Shown here: positions 36,392 to 47,560 of the stretch, piece by piece | How the letters are laid out: each line of letters opens with the position of its first letter | Position numbering within the stretch: the stretch's first letter is position 1 | Source: Rotaria sp. Silwood1 | Lineage: Eukaryota > Rotifera > Eurotatoria > Philodinida > Philodinidae | DNA length: 64,000 nucleotides | NCBI GenBank assembly: GCA_905250075.1 | Contig: CAJNOP010000031.1 | Location: 1,519,098 to 1,583,097 of the forward strand | Reading direction: 5' to 3' | The notes under the pieces: model-generated | The model's database searches: none | What the model was told of the DNA's origin: nothing | The model's input: only the letters and a program-made list of their open reading frames with translations | Translations under genes and position numbers: made by a program

Positions 36392-38383
36392 ATGAAGCCA
36401 ATAGATAACGAACAATCACGATCGGGTAAATGGTGAAATATTTAAAATTTTCGTTGAAAATTTGTTATTTATAGTTTCTTTTTGGTGTTCAATTCGTGTT
36501 GCTGTTGCTTTTGTTGGATTTTTGGGCATGGTGGCACATTATTCACAAAAAATTAGTGTTGGTATTGCTCTTGTATGTATGGTCAATCATTCAGCTATTG
36601 ATCATCATAAATCTTCTATTGATGTACCACTTACACAAGCTGATATTGATTGTCCATACGCAAACAATACAGTCAAAATTGTAAAACAAGAGAAACAAAC
36701 AAAAATTTTATCATTTGATTATATAAATTTCTCTTCTTTCATATTTTATATAGGAAGGTCCATATCCATGGACAAAAAATATTCAAGGTATTGTCTTAGG
36801 AGGATATTTTTGGGGTTATTTGATTACAGAAATACCTGGTGGATATTTGGCTGTTCGATATGGTGCTCGATTTATATTTGGTATAGCAATGATTATTTCT
36901 GGTATTTTTACATTGGTAATGCCATGGGGTGCAAGTATACATTATATAGTACTTTGGATATTTCGATTATTTGTTGGACTTGCACATGGAGTTATATGGC
37001 CAAGTATGACTGTAATCATGGCACATTGGGCACCACCTAATGAAAGAGGAAAACTTGTTGGTTTTATGAATGCTGGTGAGTAATTTCTTTTGAAATATTT
37101 TGATTGTAATAACTAATTTTTGTCATTTTTTTTTCTCTTGTCATATAGGTGCTCAAATTGGAAATGTTTTGACATTGTCTCTTGGTGGATTAATGTGTTC
37201 ATCGAATTTTCTTGGTGGTTGGCCATTAATTTTTTATTCAACAGGTATTATTGGTGTTATTTGGGGTGTATTTTGGCTTATATTTTATGCTGATTCACCT
37301 CGTGATCAACGTTGTATTAGTAATGAAGAAAAAGAATATATTCTTAGTAGTACTCAACAACAATTATCTAGTCATAGTAAAAGTGAATTTGAAGCTCCAT
37401 GGAAATCTATTTTAACATCGCCTGCTTGTTGGGCACTTTTCATTATTCATACATGTAATAATTGGGGTACATATACATTTCTTACATCAATACCAAAATA
37501 TATGGCTGAAGTATTAAGATTTGATATTAAATCAGTAAGTACATTATAATATAGTGATATCGAGAGAAAAAGAGCAAATTTTAAGACTGTAATTCTTAAT
37601 ATTTCCGTTCTTCAAATGATGTATTATTGATTTAGAATGGTTTACTCTCATCACTACCTTATATTATGTTTTGGGTTAATATAAATCTCTCTGGTGTGAT
37701 AGCTGATATGATTATTCGAAAGAAAATATTAACAAGAACACAAACAAGAAAAGTATTTAATGTATTAGGAAATTTATTTCCAGCAATATTTGTTATTGGT
37801 TTAGCATTTATGACATGTAAACTAAAATATGTTGCAGTAACTTTATTAACAATTGGTGTCACGTTCACGTAATTGTTTCCTTGTCTGAGATCGTTTTTTT
37901 TTCTTCTATCATGTTTTATTAATATAGAGGATGTTGTTATGGTGGAGGTTTTATGTTAACTGCAAATGATATTGCTCCAGCTTATTCAGGCATTGTTTTT
38001 GGTATCTCAAATACATTTGCTACAATACCGGGTATTATTAGTCCATATATTGTTGGAGCTCTTACAGAAAAAGTTCGTTTTTTTTTTTTTTTGATAATTT
38101 TATGTTTATATTTTATATCTATGAATATAGGATCCAAACAATTGGCGTATTGTTTTTTTTATTTGTGCAATTATTTATACAATTGGTATGATTGTATTTT
38201 TATTCATTGGATCTGGTGATGTTCAACCATGGGCAGTAAAACAACAGACTGAACCAGTTGTGCATGAACAAACTCCTTTATCTGGTAATAAATTTTAGTT
38301 TTAATATTGTTATATATGATTAATATTTCTGTTTTTTTTTTCTTTTAGCACCAAGCGAAATTACATCAGGAAAAAATATTTAA
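36392..38383 (+). CDS. SLC17-family anion/solute transporter (sialin-like)
   Basis: Major-facilitator transporter related to sialin, the vesicular glutamate and phosphate transporters. Exons (from 36392): [11 protein letters not shown], then [20 protein letters not shown] (TM1) and an asparagine-containing luminal loop. Next: [20 protein letters not shown] with [16 protein letters not shown], a hallmark of the family. Then [20 protein letters not shown], the [14 protein letters not shown] exon, the cytoplasmic loop [38 protein letters not shown], and [20 protein letters not shown]. The last membrane exon has [20 protein letters not shown], followed by [12 protein letters not shown]. It ends at TAA 38381-38383. 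About 12 membrane segments and roughly 480-500 residues. Seven or eight introns are short. Substrate cannot be set from sequence alone; sialin-type or the broad invertebrate phosphate-like branch is most likely. Confidence 0.88.
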
Positions 38384-39044
38384 TGAACAATAGACTTATT
38401 TCAGTGAAATCTTCAGCAAATTTATTTAAATCTTCTCATTTTTTTTTTCTCAATGCATATACTTTAGATATAGAGACTTAACTTTGTTTAATATTTTCTA
38501 AAGATCATCGTTCAACTTCTATAGTAATTAAGCAATTCTTATGTGTGATGTAGTATTTAATTGTCTATTGTAATAATATGTTGAAAGTATCTGTTCTTCT
38601 CAATATATGTAATAGCCAACTGATGCCATCTATATTTTAATAAAACAAACAAATATGTTTTTTTTTTTCGATAAAAATGGTATTATCAAATAGATAATTA
38701 TAAATTACTAACAATAAAAAGTATTATATTTAAACGAGTGCGTCACCACTGAATGGTAACTATCTTTAAAATTAATCTTTGTACTCTGGCATTCATTCAA
38801 ATAAATAAATACATGAATGATTGTATTCTTGACTGTCTGTCTGGTTTATTACATTTTTATGTATATGAATTAGTAATTGTAAAACAATTTTTTGAAATTA
38901 AAAAGCTTGATATATACAATTCAATGTATTCGAAAGATTTTGTCATATTAAAGTTCTTCTCTTTATTCTTCTATTAAGTGGAATTTTATTTCGAAACTTA
39001 ATCGATCTTTTTCTGAAAAAATAATCAAACTTCTCGCTAGATGG

Positions 39045-39060
39045 CGCGGCATAAATTTTT
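39045..39060 (+). promoter_or_regulatory. GATGGCGC motif just upstream of ST13
   Basis: CTAGATGGCGCGGC, a GC-rich island in AT-rich flanks, lies about 45 bases before the ST13 start codon. The core resembles the AAGATGGCGGC (YY1-type) element often found at starts of housekeeping genes. A similar core occurs upstream of eIF4A at about 54001. Confidence 0.3.
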
Positions 39061-39091
39061 TTTTTTTCTAGAATAATTAGAAAAATCATCA

Positions 39092-40789
39092 ATGCCTGCC
39101 TCTATTCCACATGAACATGTACATCTTCTTAAACAATTTATTGCATTATGTGATGCGCAACCTGAATTACTTCATGCACCTGAATTAGAATTCTTTCGAC
39201 AATGGCTCTTAAAGTAAAATTGATCTTTGTTATTTTTAAATAATTAATATAAATTTATTTCTTATGATTATATAGATTAGGAGCAACTATTCCAAGTAGT
39301 AAAAGTCATGTACATTCAGAATCAACTAAAATGGATGTAGATGATGAAGAACATGTTTCATCATCAAAACATCATCAAGAATCATCAAAAGTCGATAGTG
39401 AACCAGAAAGTGAATTAGGTTAGCAATCATGTTTATCTTTCATTTTATTCTTCAATTATTTTTCTTTCTAATAGAATTAGATACAACGAGTGTAATTGAA
39501 GGTGATAATGATCCACCACAATCAATGGGTGATCCTGATATTGAAGTAATATGATTTAATAATACTTACTTAAAAATATAAAAATTTTCGATTTTTAATA
39601 GATTACCGATGCTATGTTGGAACAAGCAGATGTTAAACGTGGTGAAGCTCAAGCTAAACTTTCGGAAGGTGCATTCGAAGAAGCTATTTCTTTATTTACA
39701 CAAGCTATTGAAAATAATCCTCAATCGGCTATTCTACATGCTAAACGTGCACAATGTTATATTAAACTTCAGAAACCTAATGCAGCTATTCGTGATTGTA
39801 ATCGTGCTTTGGAACTTAATGAAAATTCTCAACAAGCACTTAAATGGAGAGGAAAAGCTAATCGGTAAATAAAGAAAACAAAAAAAATACGAATAATAAT
39901 TTTTAAAGTAAAAATACTTTTTTTATTTTAGTATGTTGGGTAATTGGGAAGCTGCTTATAAAGATTTTTGTAAAGCTCAATTATCTGATTTTGATGAAGA
40001 TGTTCAAATATGGTGTAAAGAAGTTGAAGCAAATGTATATTTTTCTCATTGCCTTTTTACTTTTCTCTCAATATGATATGTTTGTTTTTTTTTTTTGTCT
40101 AGGCCAAAAAAGTTACTGAACATAAACGTAAATATGAACGACTTCGAGAAAGAAAAGAAGCTGATGCTAAACGAGAACGTATTCGTAAAGCTCAAGAAGC
40201 TTATGCTAAAGCACAACATGAAGAAAATGAACGACGAGCACACGAACAACATTCTCATTCAGCAGGTGGTCATCAATTTCCAGGTATAATAAATGAATTT
40301 GTTTGTTTTTTATTATTGCTTATATTTGATTTTTTTTTTAAATTATTATTTAGGTGCTGGAATGGGTGGTATGGGTGGTCGAGGTGATTTAGGAGGATTG
40401 GGTGCTGTTATGAATGATCCGGAAATATTGGAAGCATTACAAGATCCAGATGTACAAAAAGCTTTCGCGGTAAGATTTTATATTGGAACGATTGATTTAA
40501 TTTTAGATCGTATCTTGAGAAATGAGTTTTTTAAAAATAAAATCTATTTCAGGAAGTCAGTTCGGATCCATCGAAATTAGCTGCTCATCAGAGTAATCCA
40601 AAGGTACGTAAAATTATGGAAAAACTTGCTAATAAGTTTGGTGGTGCTGGTGGATCTATGGGAGGTGGATTTCCTGGTTTTCCAGGTTAGTTATCTTTAT
40701 CTTGTCATATTACTAATCTTTAAGTTCATATACATCTAGGTGGTATGGGTGGTGGAGCCAGTGCATCTTCAACCAATGATCTGGACTAA
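39092..40789 (+). CDS. ST13: Hsc70-interacting protein Hip (ST13)
   Basis: Co-chaperone that stabilises the ADP-bound state of Hsp70 in the cytosol. The N-terminal dimerisation region MPASIPHEHVHLLKQFIALC starts at ATG 39092. An acidic linker follows (VDDEEHVS), then VIEGDNDPPQSMGDPDIE. The TPR region (exon 39602-39866) contains EAISLFTQAIENNPQSAILH, KRAQCYIKLQKPNAAIRDCN and KWRGKANR. A highly charged stretch then runs EHKRKYERLRERKEA. A GGMGG-rich segment precedes the C-terminal DP/STI1-type domain, with MNDPEILEALQDPDVQKAFA and SNPKVRKIMEKLANKFGG. The gene ends DLD* at 40787-40789. Domain order equals vertebrate ST13. About eight short introns; length near 370 residues. Confidence 0.94.
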
Positions 40790-42230
40790 TTTCCTTTTTG
40801 TCAAACGCTATGTGAAGGACACATACTTTTTTTTCTATATTAATTTAGTTCGTTCGATCAAATATTCAAGAAATGTTCGTCGCTCGAATCATTGTCTTGT
40901 CGATTTCTTTTATTTTTTTTTTTCATAAAATAAAAATTGAAATGTTTATGTGAAATTTTATTTTTGAACAAAAAATCAAAAGTGATATCCCTATGCACAT
41001 AGTGTCTTGATACTCATCTGAAGAAACAAATCGTCTGTTTATAGTTTAACATAATAATACTTTAAGGGATCTTGTTTTTCTATATGATTAAACGAAAGAA
41101 CGAAATCTTATTTGTTTATTAGTTATCTTTCTAGGCAATATTGTCAAGAAACTAAATATATAACAGTATGAAACAGTTTTATTTGTAATTAGATGAAGAA
41201 TAATAAATGGAAACGTTCTTATGCTTAAATCAGTGTTCAATTGTTTGTCTAATACCATATGTTAAGAACTATCTGTATTTTAATAAAACCTTCTATGCTC
41301 ATATCGAATCTAAACTTTGTTTTCTATTTATCGAAAACTTTGTCACATTCAGCTGTCTTTCACAAATGGATGAGCTATGATTGAGATTCTCCAGACAACA
41401 TATTGCTTTAGTTGAGTTTACTTTTGATGAACTCATAATAGGTTGATTGTTGTACATAAATCATGCTGCATACATGCTAGTTTTTAAAATCGATAACGAG
41501 TAAGCTTCTCAAAAAGTATTAGTCAATTCATATTCTGTATACAAATTGTCAATCTATAAAATCTCTCAGCCACATAAGTTGTTGTAATCTTATCGATGGA
41601 AATCCTTGAAGTACAATGAATTGCAGAAGAGAAACATTTCTCATGAAGGTATTGTTATTTTATGATCACGTCAACAAGTATAACAAACTCAAGTGTAGTT
41701 AAAACATAAGTTAGTCATAGATTATTTTTTTTTTGTCTTTTTTGCGTCTAATATTTGCTATACGATACTTCAATATTTGAGCGTTGTCAATATCTTGCGT
41801 ATATGCCCAATATGAAATTATATAATTTTTCTAGCAGGTTCCAAGATCTATTTTTTCAAGAATTATTTGGTTTTTTTCTATATAATCCTCGAAATAAAAC
41901 TTGCCGGAAAATAAGTTACTTTTTTTTCTTTCCTTATTCACAAAGAATTCTGCTGGTTTAGATAATCCTCTGTCAATCAGGAAACGAAATATACAGTTTA
42001 ATAGAGCAGCTTGCAGCTCGTCAAACAGTTTATACGAAATTCTGTTTTCATGTCGAAGTTTACGCGATCTAGAATTAGTTTACTGGCCGATGTGTATTAT
42101 GCTCACCGAGAATAATATTGACCCTACAGCTACTCACAGAAGCAAAAAATACAGATCTCCTATTTACATTTTTATAGATATTTTATTGAATCACAAAGTC
42201 ATACAATCAAGTATCCAGTCGCCTCATGCA
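40790..42230. other. Intergenic, no gene recognised
   Basis: AT-rich 3' flank of ST13 and beyond. Open frames (41755-41961, 41901-42236, +) are short and show no family pattern. Confidence 0.45.
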
Positions 42231-42610
42231 TTGTGAAAGTTTCAGATCTTTTCATTGTTCCTATCCTAAGACACAGCTATGGTAAAATCGCTGATATACA
42301 CCAGCAGATTTCGATATTCTTATTTCAGACTGGGAGCAATCAAAAGATCTGAAACTTTCACAATAAAATATTCTCATTGAGACCTATCTCTATGCAAAGT
42401 TTCAAGTGGAAATTCGAAACACAGTTTTCCTAGTGTTTCTGAGGGAGACCACGGCTTTCTGCTTAAACATACAGTAAAAATGCAGTATCTCGGTAGTAAT
42501 AAGCTAGCAGCACGAACTTTTTTCAGAGTATTCATAGATCATTAGAGGCTACATGATGCGCATACGCTCGACTTAAAAGCAATGTGACAGTTGGGAATGT
42601 TTCCTCGTTA
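42231..42610. mobile_element. Inverted-repeat element, family A (left arm truncated)
   Basis: The right arm matches 17395-17660: GATCTGAAACTTTCACAATAAA, CTCATTGAGACC, TGCAAAGTTTCAAG, CAGTTTTCCTAGTGTTTC, and the ACAGTAAAAATGCAGTAT block. Only the start of the left arm (TTGTGAAAGTTTCAGATC at 42231) remains. Confidence 0.62.
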
Positions 42611-43174
42611 GTGGATGTTACTCACCGTAACGGACCAGTTACGTTACCAGGTAATCAGCAAGTTTGTGAGTTTGGTTTTTACATCAGGAAAAGTCTATTT
42701 TAAGCGTATAGCGATTTGAGTGTAAGAGTTCTTGAGGAGAGAAAGCACATCTACATGTAATACCTTCGCATGCATACCCACCCAAATCCTCAGAGAAATT
42801 TAAAATCATAGCCATCTGATGATACTCTTAAACAAGATCGAAATATGCCACGGTTTTCTTGACTCAAGGAGAACCATGAATACTCGAAACTGTTATACAG
42901 AAAAAAAAATCTGATTGGATCAGAGATTAATAATAAAGCATGTGACTGGATGAAAGTAAAGCACCAAGTAGTCATTTAATTTCAACAGATAGTCTACATT
43001 TATAGAAATGTATGTAGACACAGACTATACTCAGGCAGACAAATGGGCAAACACATAGGCATACAAATGCATTTTATTTCATATCATCATCGTTGCAGTC
43101 AAGTAAATATATAATCGGAAGTACATTCATAGATTTTTGAATCAACCAAAAAATATTGTCAACCTTGAATTCTT

Positions 43175-44866
43175 TGCTTTCATTAGAGTTTTACCACCTT
43201 CATTCTGGTCTGTAAAATGATTTTCTTTGAGATGAAGAAACCGTAAGCTTGTATTCTGTTTGAGACCATTGGTCAGTGCTTTAGTACCAACGTCCTTTAT
43301 CTGATTGTTGGCCTAATTCAAAGAATTTAATGCATAATTATTAGTTAACACTTTACCGTATGCTTGCACACCTTCATCCGAAATCTGGCTTCCCATTATC
43401 CACAGGCTTTTAATTGATGAATTTACTTTCATCGCAGATGCAATTAATTGAGCATATTTATCATCAACATTGGGTTTTCCAACAAACGAAAGAGTTTCTT
43501 TTGTTGTAGTAGTTTTAATAAGTTCACTCAAGTAAGACGCACTTTGAACAGTTAGATAAGGATTATTATCCAAGTGTAATTGGTTTATCGTTGTTGTCTT
43601 TGCTATCAATAGGTTGGTGATGATTTTCACATCATCGTTTGTTACCGTTGTATGAATAATTTCTAATCGTTATATAGTTGTGTTTACACTAAGAGTATTA
43701 ACCAGTATACGTGTACACACTGGCACTAAATAATTATGATTCTTATTTCCACAGAAATAGAGACATTTAATGTGCAGATCTGTTTTTATCTAATCGACCA
43801 TATATTTAAGACACTCCATAGAGTTATTGTTTGAACTAATCAGAAATTTATCAACATTTTTATTCATTTTCAATCCTTCTGCAATTGCTTTACCATCATC
43901 AAGAGACAGATTTGCAATATTTAATTCTAACCATCCATCGTTAAATTTCTCATTATGGAATTTTAATTCTTGTAGAAGCGTTTTCACTTCCTCTAATAAT
44001 TCTTTTGATTGCAGAATAGCAGTGCTTGAACTTGGTGAAGTTGTAGTTAATGTTAATTTCTTATTAAAATCTGCTGAGATAGTAGAATCAGCTTTGGTGG
44101 GTTGTGTAGATGATTCTAAGAAAGGTGGTTTTAGTAAAACAATAGAACTATCAGTAATTTCTCTTAGTTCAATAATAGAAAGTCCCCATGCTGGACAGAC
44201 TTTACCTGTAACAAGAAGTTCAATGCCTGGTAATAGTAAAACTTCATCTTCTTTTGCAAAATATGAATGATTTTTGATGACTTTTCCATTTGAACATTCA
44301 ATACTAAATAGAATTCGTACTCCGTCCTTACCAAGAAATTGATCCAAGTCAAGAACGCTCAAATGACGAGTGCAGCTTCTAAATCTTCACTAAACTAAAG
44401 AATCACTTTCTTGAAAGTCTTTTGAAAAATTACCATTCACATTGCGCCACACTCTTTCAGTAAATGATGGTAGTTTCCATAACGCAGTTAATATTAACTT
44501 CGAACAAGCAAAATATGGAATCAATTGTCGTCGATCTTCTTTACGTAGGGTTCTGTTCAGATTATAATACAGGCTTTGTTCGTGATATGTAGATGCCATC
44601 GTATAAACTTGAATAGATGCTGATTCGTCCTGAGTTAAGTTATCTTTCGGATTTTTACAACGTTTCTTAGCGATGTAGACCTTTTTCTGGATATCTGGAT
44701 CAATGTATTTTTGAATTGGTTTCATCGTGTCTTTTAACGGAAGTAGATCAACTTTTTGACAGTCATCAATAGGTAGAAGAAACTCGTTCGTTTCATATTT
44801 AACGTCAGTGAATCGTTGGTGAGGAACTGAAGTAGGGTCAGAAGCATCAGTATATTTAGTAGCCAT
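43175..44866 (-). pseudogene. Arginine-type ADP-ribosyltransferase plus LRR, broken
   Basis: Minus strand from ATG 44866. A long N-terminal part contains TQDESASIQVYTMAS and the fold's arginine motif in SFTERVWRNVNGNF. It resembles the eukaryotic R-S-E class of mono-ADP-ribosyltransferases that is abundant in rotifers. At the place where this family has two tryptophans before the serine motif, two consecutive stops (TAG TGA) follow DSLV, and the serine motif itself is altered (RFRSC). The frame then continues with HSYFAKEDEVLLLPG, which holds the catalytic E-x-E. After 44000 come leucine-rich repeats of NLR type (LELNIANLSLDDGKAIAEGL, INQLHLDNNP, KSLWIMGSQISDEG, LRFLHLKENHF) with further stops near 43790, 43676 and 43314. 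No intron rescues the paired stops. Intact relatives usually use NAD+ to modify arginine; this copy cannot. Confidence 0.8.
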
Positions 44867-46120
44867 GTTATCAATATAGTCGTGTGAGTCTCTTTTATGA
44901 TTGATGAAGAAAAAAAAATGTACAATGAGAGAATGCAGTTCTTTTTGAAATGAAAAAAGGTAATGTTATTGTGTTGTGAGAGAGAATTATATTTAAGAAA
45001 AAAGGAAATCATTTTTTTTGTTTCAAGGTAAAGAAAAGCCAGTTTGTTGACGTTGCCACTCGATGACCGAAATCATTTCAAAAGAAGCAAACAATAAGCG
45101 AAAAAAAAATGTTTTTGTTCATGAAATCAAAAACACTGACTGCTCTTGTAACAAAAAAGTGGGTGCGGATTGTGGATGGGTGTTTATGCGTGACAGTATT
45201 ACGTGAGTGCGGGTGTATGTGTAGGTATTAAAGTGAAGATGGAGTTCGATGTGAATATCGTTGAACAGAGGATTTGCATCCTGGTTGTGCGTATTCTTTT
45301 CTCCACACTCACACACCCATTTACCTTCGACTCTTGAAAGATGGCGATACTCTAACAACAAAACGATTTTTTCTCTCGGTCAAAATTTCAAGCAGTGAGA
45401 TTCCATTTTACTGCAATATAACTACATACGCGAAAGGCTTTACCATTGCTTTTGATATTTTATTTTCTTGTATTTTGTGTTACTGATTCATCATTTTTGG
45501 CTCGCTATTTTAAAACTTCAAGATTTAGTTACTTCGACATGTGATATTGCATGCATTCTTTGTCCTCCGCCTTGAAACCTGTTCACGAAGTTTATCTGAT
45601 ATACTACAGGCGACAGTGTGGGGTAGTTGTCATGTTTTATTGTGTTCAAGTATTTGGATGAGTTAATCGATGGATTTATCGGTGAACAAGTCACTTATGG
45701 AGAGATATAGCTTCTCAACATTCGAATTTCTTCAAAGAACATAACAGAGAATTTGTATACCTCAATATATTAACCCATATTATTCAACTACGATGTAGTC
45801 AAAGCACGTTTAGTTTGGTGTTTGTTCTTAGTTCATCGACAAGCCCTCTTACGCTATCCAACGTCAGATCACTATTAATCAAGTTGATTAAAGTGCATTG
45901 CTTTCTTGCATACAGTTCGTTCAATGATCAGAGGTATGTCTTTATCGTCCGCCTTCCTCATTCTCAAATCAATCTTACCATATCAATATCGATCGATCTG
46001 CAGTTCCAATTTCTTATTTCTATATTGATTGTCTTATGTCATTTTACTTATTTGAGTAGCTACATGCTGTTGTGAAACTTTGAAAAAAACATTATTTCTT
46101 TCATAGACGAGACAAGAAAA
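44867..46120. other. Intergenic, with TG/GGGTG-rich tracts
   Basis: No gene recognised. 45160-45330 holds GGGTGCGGATTGTGGATGGG-type and mirrored CACTCACACACCCATT tracts on opposite strands, loosely resembling the TGTGGG palindromes at 2891 and 7236 but too degenerate to call. Confidence 0.35.
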
Positions 46121-46689
46121 TTATTCGTCGTCACTGAAGTGGTTTCTTATATGTCTATTGACTGCTGGTTGAACTTGCAACATCTTCTTCTGAACACATA
46201 TAACACAACTATTTTCTAAATCGTCTCTATGTTTTACATTATATTTCGCGACGAAGCTTAACAGATTAATCTGGGCTTTCTTCTTGTTGATCAAGCTCTT
46301 TTTTTACATGGCAGTGAGAACAGTTGATCTGGTGCATGGTCAACCAGAGTGATTGAAATAAAGATTTCAAGAGTCAAGTTCTCATTACTCTATGCAATTT
46401 AGATGCATTACAATACCAAAGAATAACGAATGAATTGGTTCTTGCAGATAAGAGTTTATCACTTTTAGTCACAGTCATGACCGAAATGTGAAAATTTTTC
46501 TAATCATGAAAAATCACAGCAGGTCATAAATAGGATAATGTTTTTTTTAACTCACTTTGACATTTCTAAACATACCCAACATGTCACGTTCATCAATATC
46601 AATAAAGGTAGAAGTGCTTTCTGGTTGCAATATTGTGATTAAGAGTTTTAAATGTTATACAGATTTCAAGTTATAAACACTTTTTAACT

Positions 46690-47560
46690 GGTTGCTAATT
46701 CAATTAGTAAAAGCATCAATGCTCGTTTCAATTTTTTAAACGTCGGTCGCTCGTCTGACTTTTCAGAACCACTCTGTTGATCGTTATTTGTTCAAAAAAC
46801 TTCAGGTGCAGCATATCGTAACAGAATGACGGTCATCGTTTTTCTGGATAAGCTGAAAGCTTCAAATACTCATCATTTTCTTTAGTAAGTCCGAAATCAA
46901 TCAATTTAACAAGGTTCTCTTTCATAATATCTGGATTACATTGAAAAATAAGTGCATTTCGACAAACCAAATCGCTGTGAATAAGTCGATTGTTGATCAA
47001 ACAGATCATAGTATCAATGATTTGAACGAATATCTTAACGAGAACTTTTCTGTTTGGTTTAAACTCGTGTTTACTTAGAAGTTCGGTAAGATCACTTGTC
47101 TGTAAATATACTTGCACAAGAATGACGTAACTCAGATCACTCCCAACAAGACCATAAGTACGTATAATGTGTAAGTGACAACTAAGTTTGATGTAAAATG
47201 AAGCTTCTCGACTTGCTTTAGCACTTTCAATTTTCAATAAAATGATTGGTGGACCTTTTTGTGTAGATCCATTCGACCTTGTAGATTGGCTTGCCAAATG
47301 TTTGAAAGTAAGAACACGCTTCCGTTTTACGCACATCGACATTCAGATGAAATCGACAGTCTTTTTCTGTGAAAGAGGGGCGACTTCAACGATAATCTGG
47401 CAAACAAAATGATTTGGTTGAAGTGATTCAACGGTCATCCATTTTTGTGTTTTGGGACTCGTTCCATACTGTTATAGCTAAGCAACAATATTCTCTTGTT
47501 CATATATATAAACTTCCGGTTTGACAACTGGATCTTGAAAAATATTGCAATTTAGTTAAC
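46690..47560 (-). pseudogene. Protein kinase (tyrosine kinase-like), broken
   Basis: Minus-strand frame 47342-46833 contains the kinase C-lobe core: RLIHSDLVCRNALIF (catalytic loop, with the HRD arginine changed to serine) and VKLIDFGLTKEN (DFG). Upstream are parts of the hinge region (GLVGSDLSYVILVQVY). A stop after AYPEKR is followed, in another frame, by a relic of the APE region (YAAPEVF). Near 46730 a tail DERPTFKKLKRAL matches the end of a kinase domain, so the segment between is deleted and frameshifted. Preceding sequence (47560-47345) has KPEVYIYEQENIVA with two stops, then YGTSPKTQKWMTVESLQPNH, and belongs to the same decayed gene. The glycine loop and catalytic lysine are not recognisable. 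Confidence 0.72.

Noticed and set aside
43827..44270. 147-codon plus-strand frame
   Set aside because: Antisense shadow of the ADP-ribosyltransferase/LRR pseudogene.
2985..44866. A variant genetic code in which TGA means Trp or TAA means Gln
   Set aside because: Intact genes here (dUTPase, ERO1, eIF4A, ST13, SLC17) use TGG for Trp and CAA for Gln and end at TAA, TAG or TGA in the expected places, so the internal stops are lesions.
45160..45330. Third telomere-like TGTGGG palindrome
   Set aside because: GT-rich and CA-rich tracts are present on both sides but the units are too irregular to separate from ordinary microsatellite-like sequence.
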